Source: Nomia melanderi (Eukaryota > Arthropoda > Insecta > Hymenoptera > Halictidae). From it: a DNA stretch of 64,000 nt. Made by a program: the position numbers and the translations under genes. The notes beneath the pieces are model-generated. The model had not been told where the DNA came from and did not search any database. It was given only the letters and a program-made list of their open reading frames with translations. Below are positions 58,337-64,000 of this stretch, piece by piece; position 1 is the first letter of the stretch; each line of letters opens with the position of its first letter. The DNA is taken from positions 9,913,896-9,977,895 of the forward strand of contig NC_135001.1 of assembly GCF_051020985.1 (NCBI RefSeq). The letters are read 5' to 3'.

Positions 58337-61300
58337 CTATTTTACTGACATGGCTCTTCGTAATTGTTGGCTCTTCCTGCAGTCAAAGAAATGACTCAAC
58401 TGGTGAAGATTCAGGAAGACTGAAGTTCTAAAGCATCGAAGAACGCATTTGCAGCGATCCGCAAGGCGGTCACGCGGAAGACGCTTTGATGCGCCGCCGA
58501 AGTCCCCGGATAGACGCATGGCCGAATTAGATTCAACCCGATTAAACGTCACGGCCAAACAACCGGTGAAATCGAATGAAGCCGGGCTCAGAGGTTCAGT
58601 GGAACAATGACGCAGAAATGACGCGGTGAGTGGTTCGCGGAGAATGGCTCGCAATTAACGTTGCATCGGGATAATGGAGGGAATACCGACGCGAACCCAT
58701 TGAACGGTCCAGCGATTTTTCTTCGACCGAAGTGGCTACGATTTTTCCCGCGGGACAAGCCGTTTTTCCTTACTCCTTTCATCGAGCACGGCAGTGGGGG
58801 CAGGGGAGCAGCTTAAAAGCCGCTAACGAGCTGATTCGAAACCTGGAAGCTCGGCGTCATTAGTCGATAATTATCGAAGTGGGTATCGAACGTGTGCCGG
58901 GAAACAATGCGACGGTTGAGAGTCTCGAGTGCCAAGACGGCCATCTACCCAGGCGAAAAGATTCGGATTCGGAGTTTATTGGGACGATCGTCAATTGTAC
59001 CGGGTGTCCTTCACACTTTGAACAACCTCAAAGATTTCACTCAGCCTCGTTACGTTCTAGGAGAAATATCAGAAAACACGATCAATATTACAAAACTCCT
59101 CTTAAACTGAAAGTGTATCAGAATAAATATTCAGCATGGATGTCATAAATTAAATCGAGTAGAGTGTCATGCATGTTTATCGACAACTCCGAGCTGTCAC
59201 AAGAAACCACTGAAACATTCAAGGTGTCCAAGTCAACCGGCTTGGAATAGTTGCGCGAAGTGCGGAACCGCGGTCGTTCGAGGAGCGCATAAAGCAGGCA
59301 TAAACAAGTTAAAAGTACGTGTTCAAGAATCTCGACCCTCAGTTTAAGAATCAAAATGAATACAGCACTTGACGCCAAGTTCACACATTCGCCAGAAACT
59401 TTCAGCGTTCCCAAAACCCCAAAGAGTCGAGCGGAAGCCGGGCGGCGCAGACTCAGCGGCGCAGACTCAGCGGCGCGAAGCTGCGGCGAAACGCTTGGCC
59501 GGATAATGATAGACAATCCACTCGGAAGCGGGCTCCTCGCTCGCTGGATCTTCGAGACGGCGAAATATTTTCTTGCGATAATAATCCGCGTTCGAGGCGC
59601 TTTATACGGAATACTTGGCCGGATAATGGTTACTCGTTACTCGCGGAGCACCTGAAGGAGGCACGAGCTTTCAGCGGAATAGAGTTTAAACAGTTCTCCG
59701 GGCTGAAGGGAGAACGGAAGCGGAATAGGTCGAGGCACGAACGCGATTGTCTCTCCATCACACACCATTGCCGAGTACCATCGCTATTAAGAAGGGTATT
59801 CGAAGATCTAGAGGCAGTTGCGGAGTGGTTGTTAGTATGAACGGCTTTGAAAAATTTCGATTTGTCTGTGAGCTACTTGAAAAAACTTTAGGGTCACGCG
59901 GAATTGATACTTCTTCAGATTCACGGAGCTGTGAGTAGTTCAAACGTTTCTTCGTCTAAACGTTGGTTGAAATATTTCAAGCTTTTAAAGCACAAGATCC
60001 TCTTCGCTGATTCAGCTTGCCGAGAAGATCGGAGGATGTTGTATAAAATTCTATTCAATTGAACGCGTATGTATTGTAACACTTAACTCTGTATTGAAGG
60101 CGTCTTTGTAAGAAACAAACGTTGCTTCGCGTAAGTTATAATGCACCATAATAATCCCGCAATCCAAATACCCGTCGCAATCTTATGTTTCAGAATTTCT
60201 AGAAAATCAGAGGTAAACCGTTCGAAATCTCAATAAATAGAGATAAGAATTTGATCTAGTTCATTATATAATACTCAAGCAATTTACACTATTTACGCCA
60301 ATGTCGACCATTGCACACGACCTTCAGCTAAACAACTAGACAATATATAACCTAAGAATCGCGGTACCAAATGTGAAATAACTATTTCTCGTGAGCTTCG
60401 TCAGGAAAACGTAAATAACCAAAATGCCCAAGATTCCCGGGACAGCGAACGTGTTAACGAGTACCGAAGTCCAGTATTTCTTTCGAGCATCCAGCAGGAA
60501 GCGACCCAGGGCGCCCGGAGTCAATTGCAAACAAAGGGTGCCGGTAGGCGCACGCATACACAGGGCAACGAGACGCGCCTGGAATCAGGTGACAATAGAC
60601 GCGCCAGGAAATTGAGTTGGCACTGATTAGACATTGCGGGCGTGCCGTCATGCCGCGACGGTTCGTTGGAATTTACTCCGGCATACCCGGCTGAGCGCAA
60701 TTCCACCTTGCCGGGCTGCCCGATATTATCCTGGACTTTAAATCAAGCCTACGTCGGAGGGCTCTATCCTCGCGGCTGAACACGAAAACGATAAACCTCT
60801 GTGGATTAAGATTGATTCGCTGCGCGGCGTTGCAACGTATCGCTTGGTATGTCCGTGAGTGCACACGCCGAAAAGCCTCCGCCATAACGCGTCCCAGCGC
60901 TACCAAGCGGCAGTCGCGACTGGATTGCGGCGGCTGGCTGTCCTCCGAGCTAGCCGAGAACCCTTCAAGTCAGCATTACCTTGTCTGTCGCGGCGTAAAT
61001 GGGCCAAACAACGACTCCGCCGCATCACGAATCGCTTTATTATGCAACACCGTCATAAGGCGGGGCACTTGGACAGCTGCTGAACGCCGCGTTTAATCCC
61101 TTAATCCCTGGTTCACTGTTGCACGTTCCCCTGGAATCCCTGGGTAATTCTTAGACCCCAGATGCTGGAACTTCTGCCGGCTGGATGATATTAGAACGTT
61201 TATTTCGTGCGAACATGCGCTTCGTTTAACCGATCCTTGGCCCCCGCGTAATTTCTATTGATCGCGCGTGCGTTTTGACTTGGCCGGCAGAGTTTGTTGA

Positions 61301-61622
61301 TTAATATTTGTTGGGAAGCCAGTCACGTGAAACGTAATTGAATTCGACATTGCTTTTAGCGTGTAATAGTTCGATGGTTTCATTTGATAACGTTTAACGC
61401 GTGCAAGGGGAACGTTCTAGAACTGTTAATTGTTATTAATATATGATTGTAGTTTACACGGCTTAATGAATGATTATAACGTAACTGTTAATTAATCATT
61501 TTAAGATTAAAACATTAAAGTAGAAACTTCAATAGGATTGAACCTCTTTCGCGATTCCCTGATCTCGAAATCAGTTAATTCCATAGAAAAAAAAGCTGAA
61601 TTTTTTTTAGAATCACGTTTAA

Positions 61623-61625
<3 letters not shown>
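58337..61625. other. non-coding sequence, no gene seen
   Basis: Mixed, with CpG-rich blocks at 58420-58760, 59400-59760 and 60400-61090. Frames on both strands overlap in each block and none has a recognised domain (for example 59118-59516 on minus, 132 codons). Small direct repeats occur at 59442-59477, and CTTGGCCGGATAATG appears at 59494 and again about 115 bases later, near 59608. Confidence 0.45.
59442..59477. repeat. 14-bp tandem repeat, 2.6 copies
   Basis: GCGGCGCAGACTCA is repeated exactly twice (59442-59455 and 59456-59469), with a partial third copy GCGGCGCG. Confidence 0.9.

Positions 61626-61689
<64 letters not shown>
61626..61689. repeat. (TC)32 microsatellite
   Basis: Sixty-four bases of uninterrupted TC/CT dinucleotides. 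This is a polypyrimidine tract with mirror symmetry that can form H-DNA. It keeps open frames on both strands (Leu-Ser and Arg-Glu runs), which are not genes. Confidence 0.97.
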
Positions 61690-61690
<1 letters not shown>

Positions 61691-62330
61691 AGAAACAATT
61701 TTCAATCGTGTAACATCTCCAGCAGAATTGCTTTATCCCGCAATCAGTGGAACTGCTTTTTTCCCTGGAGCCACGGCTAATACCGCATGAATTTTTGACT
61801 CGAGTTGCTCAGCGGCGCGTCCGCTGGCCATATATTTAGTTTTACGCGTCCTTTTCAAACAGCTCGTAGCTTTGTCCAACTGCTTCATCCTGCCACGGAG
61901 TAATTGGAAACGAACGAATAATTGTGCGCGGCGGCGCGGCGGAGAAACGTTTCGGTGTGCGCGTAATAGGGTACGATTTCATTTCCGTCCGCTTGGAAAA
62001 GTTGTTCACGGGTTCGCCCGTATATCCCGGCCGAGCTAGACGCATTCTTCAGTGGCAACGAAATATAGATAGTTTATGCATCGCCATGAATACAAGCGTC
62101 CCCCTTTGCCGAGCGTCGCGAAACCGCGCGCGTTTTATGCTGCTTACACCGCGATCGTAATTTTCGTCCTGATATTCTTTCGCCGAGAAGTGGAATGGGC
62201 AGCTGGGGAGGCGAGCAAGAGAATAAAGGCACATTTTATTGGCCTAGAGCCGATTTTTAATGACAGACTGGTTTCGACGTTGGACGGAAAATCGTTCCCA
62301 CCGGTGAAATGGCTCATTACTATCTTAGTC

Positions 62331-62849
62331 CTAACCCTTAACTGTTGGAGATCCTGGAAGGTTTTTTCATATTTCAGATCCATCAATTTTATAGGTTATA
62401 TCTTCACGGATATAATTCTTAATTTTAATCTCGATTCAACTTATATTTCAAGTTGGTTACTTGTACTTTTTTTCATTTGTGTCTAATGCAAAGGTTTTTG
62501 ATAAAAATCAAGTACTTTCTCGTGCACCTAGTATTGTAGAGAATAGAAGTAATGAAAATACTATTCGAGATCTCATAAACCACTAATAATTATTGAGATA
62601 ATAATACTTGTTCGAGTCACTTGATGCTTTCAGCAATACTCCGTGTCCAATAAAAGAAGCTGTTCCAATGTTGGAATATATTACAGTCAAATGACTATAA
62701 CCTTTCAGGCCGTGAAAGTACCAAATTCGTTAATGATTATTTCTGAAAATGACTTCTAAAGTCACGCGTCAAGTATCGCAAGGAAGGAAATAGAAATGAA
62801 TGAAAGTTCACAGCAGACTCGCGGACCTTCCGCAGTAGTTAAGGGTTAA
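62331..62849. mobile_element. weak candidate for a longer TTAA-type element
   Basis: The left sequence CTAACCCTTAACTGTTGGA and the reverse-complemented right end TTAACCCTTAACTACTGCGG share TAACCCTTAACT. The right border is TTAA (62846-62849), but the left one is CTAA, so the target duplication is imperfect. The internal palindrome AGTCAAATGACT at 62686-62697 recalls the AGTCAAAATGAC words of the 1186/47519 family. It could be chance. Confidence 0.25.
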
Positions 62850-63708
62850 CTGGCGAGCAAATGCACGTCAGAAAAAAAGGTTAATGCGACGACACGCGTC
62901 GAATGTTATCGATTCGAACGCGAATATTGTCGTTCGCGTGTTTCAATATTTGCGATCCGTATTTGCATGTTCGAGGGAGGAGACGGGAGCCAATGCGCGT
63001 ACACGCGAGTTGCGCGGATTTTTATTACAGTTTAAAGCCGTGTGCATCTGGACCTTCCGCGTGCAACGCGAAAATATCGCGTTCCGAACGATCGAGCGAG
63101 CGAGGGAAATTACGCGACGAACACGGTTTCGTTCGCGTAAAGCACCAGCTCCCTGCCAGCCTCTGAAAAAAGGTTACAGCGCTCATTTGACATCGACGGA
63201 ATTAATATTTCATTGGCGTTGCTTATTTATGTTACATCGTGCTCACGATTTACCATTCTTCTGCGAGGGAATGTTATTGCCCGTGCATAAAAGCGTTCGT
63301 TTAAACATCGAAATAATTTCACGATACTCGTTGCAGCGCATTATTGCTTAAAAATGTGTACCGACGTTTGGAGGATGACGCTCGGCGCGTCAAGCTTCTC
63401 GTAACAAATTTTTATTCGGAAATATTGATAATCTTCGATAAGTATTTCTTTTCTATTTATTTTGAACACGGTGACAGTAAATACTGTATTGAAATGTTCA
63501 TTTGATTCCCGAGAACTTAGTTAACTTTAGAGATTTTAGGTGATATACTTTGGAATGTTTTAATTAATTTTAAATTCAGGGGAATTAATCATTTATGCAC
63601 AATAATTAGGAGTAATAGATGGTAGAATGGTGGGTAGTAAAACAGTGGGTAATAAATAATATTACAGTCTGTAATAGGACTATTACAAGTGACCCTGCTC
63701 GCGTGTCT

Positions 63709-63873
63709 GACCATTACTACTTCCTTCTACTTACAGTGGAGCTTACAAATACTGCTTAATACACTGCCTCGCATAGTAGCGCGATATAATTTAGTATTCT
63801 GCACAGATTACCATAGTCACAGTCGCACAGTATCTTTTACGAGTATGCCTTACCATTACTAGCCCCTTCTACT
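63709..63873. repeat. short direct duplication, offset 142 bp
   Basis: ACCATTACTACTTCCTTCTACTTACA (63710 on) recurs as ACCATTACTAGCCCCTTCTACTTACA (63852 on), with 23 of 26 matches. The preceding words (GTGTCTG and GTATGCCTT) are also loosely alike. It is probably a diverged local duplication. Confidence 0.6.
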
Positions 63874-64000
63874 TACACGAAAATCTCCAGACGCTACACT
63901 TACTTTTTACAGTAGCGTGACATAAATGAAATCAATTAACATAGAATAAAATCACCATAAAATATCCTCATCATACACATTCGTACCGCTTTATTCTAAA

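Larger units (their letters stand above)
61690..64000. other. non-coding sequence, no gene seen
   Basis: CpG-rich patches lie at 61800-62230 and 62880-63180, with AT-rich DNA between and after. The plus frame at 62076-62486 (136 codons) has three hydrophobic segments and that at 62884-63351 (155 codons) has none. Neither matches a known family and both have antisense or alternative frames. A candidate TTAA element and a short duplication are listed separately. Confidence 0.45.

Noticed and set aside
61507..61780. Arg-Glu and Leu-Ser repeat frames on either strand
   Set aside because: They are produced by the (TC)32 microsatellite.
62076..62486. 136-codon frame with three hydrophobic segments as a membrane protein
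   Set aside because: The hydrophobic segments fall in AT-rich DNA, where Ile/Leu/Phe codons are expected by composition. The frame crosses the left end of a candidate mobile element, and no family is recognised.
62884..63351. 155-codon plus-strand frame as a gene
   Set aside because: CpG-rich composition, no motif, and an alternative frame is also open over much of it.
1..64000. CRISPR array, operons, prophage or bacterial genes
   Set aside because: No regularly spaced identical repeats with unique spacers were seen, and there are no long adjacent coding frames. The window is eukaryotic in character.

Overview
This window looks like nuclear DNA from an insect, most likely a hymenopteran such as a bee or ant. 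That is inferred from base composition and repeat style, not from a recognised gene. AT-rich stretches alternate with CpG-dense, GC-rich blocks of 0.4-1 kb, and CpG is not visibly depleted. There are no bacterial gene runs, operons or ribosome-binding-site-led reading frames. I found no protein-coding gene, tRNA, rRNA, snRNA or CRISPR array that I can support. The longest open frames (up to 205 codons) sit in GC-rich blocks, have open frames on the opposite strand, and match no family I recognise. The best reading is a gene desert or the interior of a very large intron.

What the sequence does contain is repeat-derived. (1) Several short non-autonomous DNA transposons (MITEs) have terminal inverted repeats (TIRs) directly bounded by TTAA, the target site of piggyBac-type transposases: 1186-1312, 35440-35670, 36216-36485, 38482-38723 and 53399-53606. 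Remnants or single ends lie at 47519-47690, 51421-51475, 37582, 44592 and possibly 62331-62849. Two copies of one family, in opposite orientation, bracket a GC-rich 545-bp segment at 35671-36215. (2) TIR elements without an obvious TTAA lie at 14782-15366 (37-bp TIRs, an internal third copy of the TIR and an internal tandem array) and at 4162-4415. (3) A likely LTR-retrotransposon remnant occupies about 57000-58336, with a TATA/initiator promoter, hairpins and poly(A) signals.

(4) Old dispersed repeats recur within the window: a 43-bp core at 21209, 23292 and 25247; a 74-bp hairpin-ended unit at 8292, 29747 and 30246; and a longer diverged pair at 31291 and 43526. A diverged 167-bp tandem duplication lies at 30864-31194. 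(5) Tandem arrays include a 22-bp unit at 906, a trinucleotide array at 17892, a decaying 37-bp array at 18074, 8-mers at 41244 and 54451 (the latter with a 48-bp higher-order unit), and (TC)32 at 61626. (6) Perfect palindromes and hairpins of 16-24 bp lie at 5299, 25929, 28432, 56317 and 56526.

The only gene-like signal I would carry forward is a minus-strand signal-peptide-like frame at 32160-32059. It has a good start context but stops after 33 codons, and the same frame then continues open. It may be a relic or a chance frame. I see no cooperating set of genes and no new defence or metabolic system; the interest lies in the mobile-element and repeat architecture.
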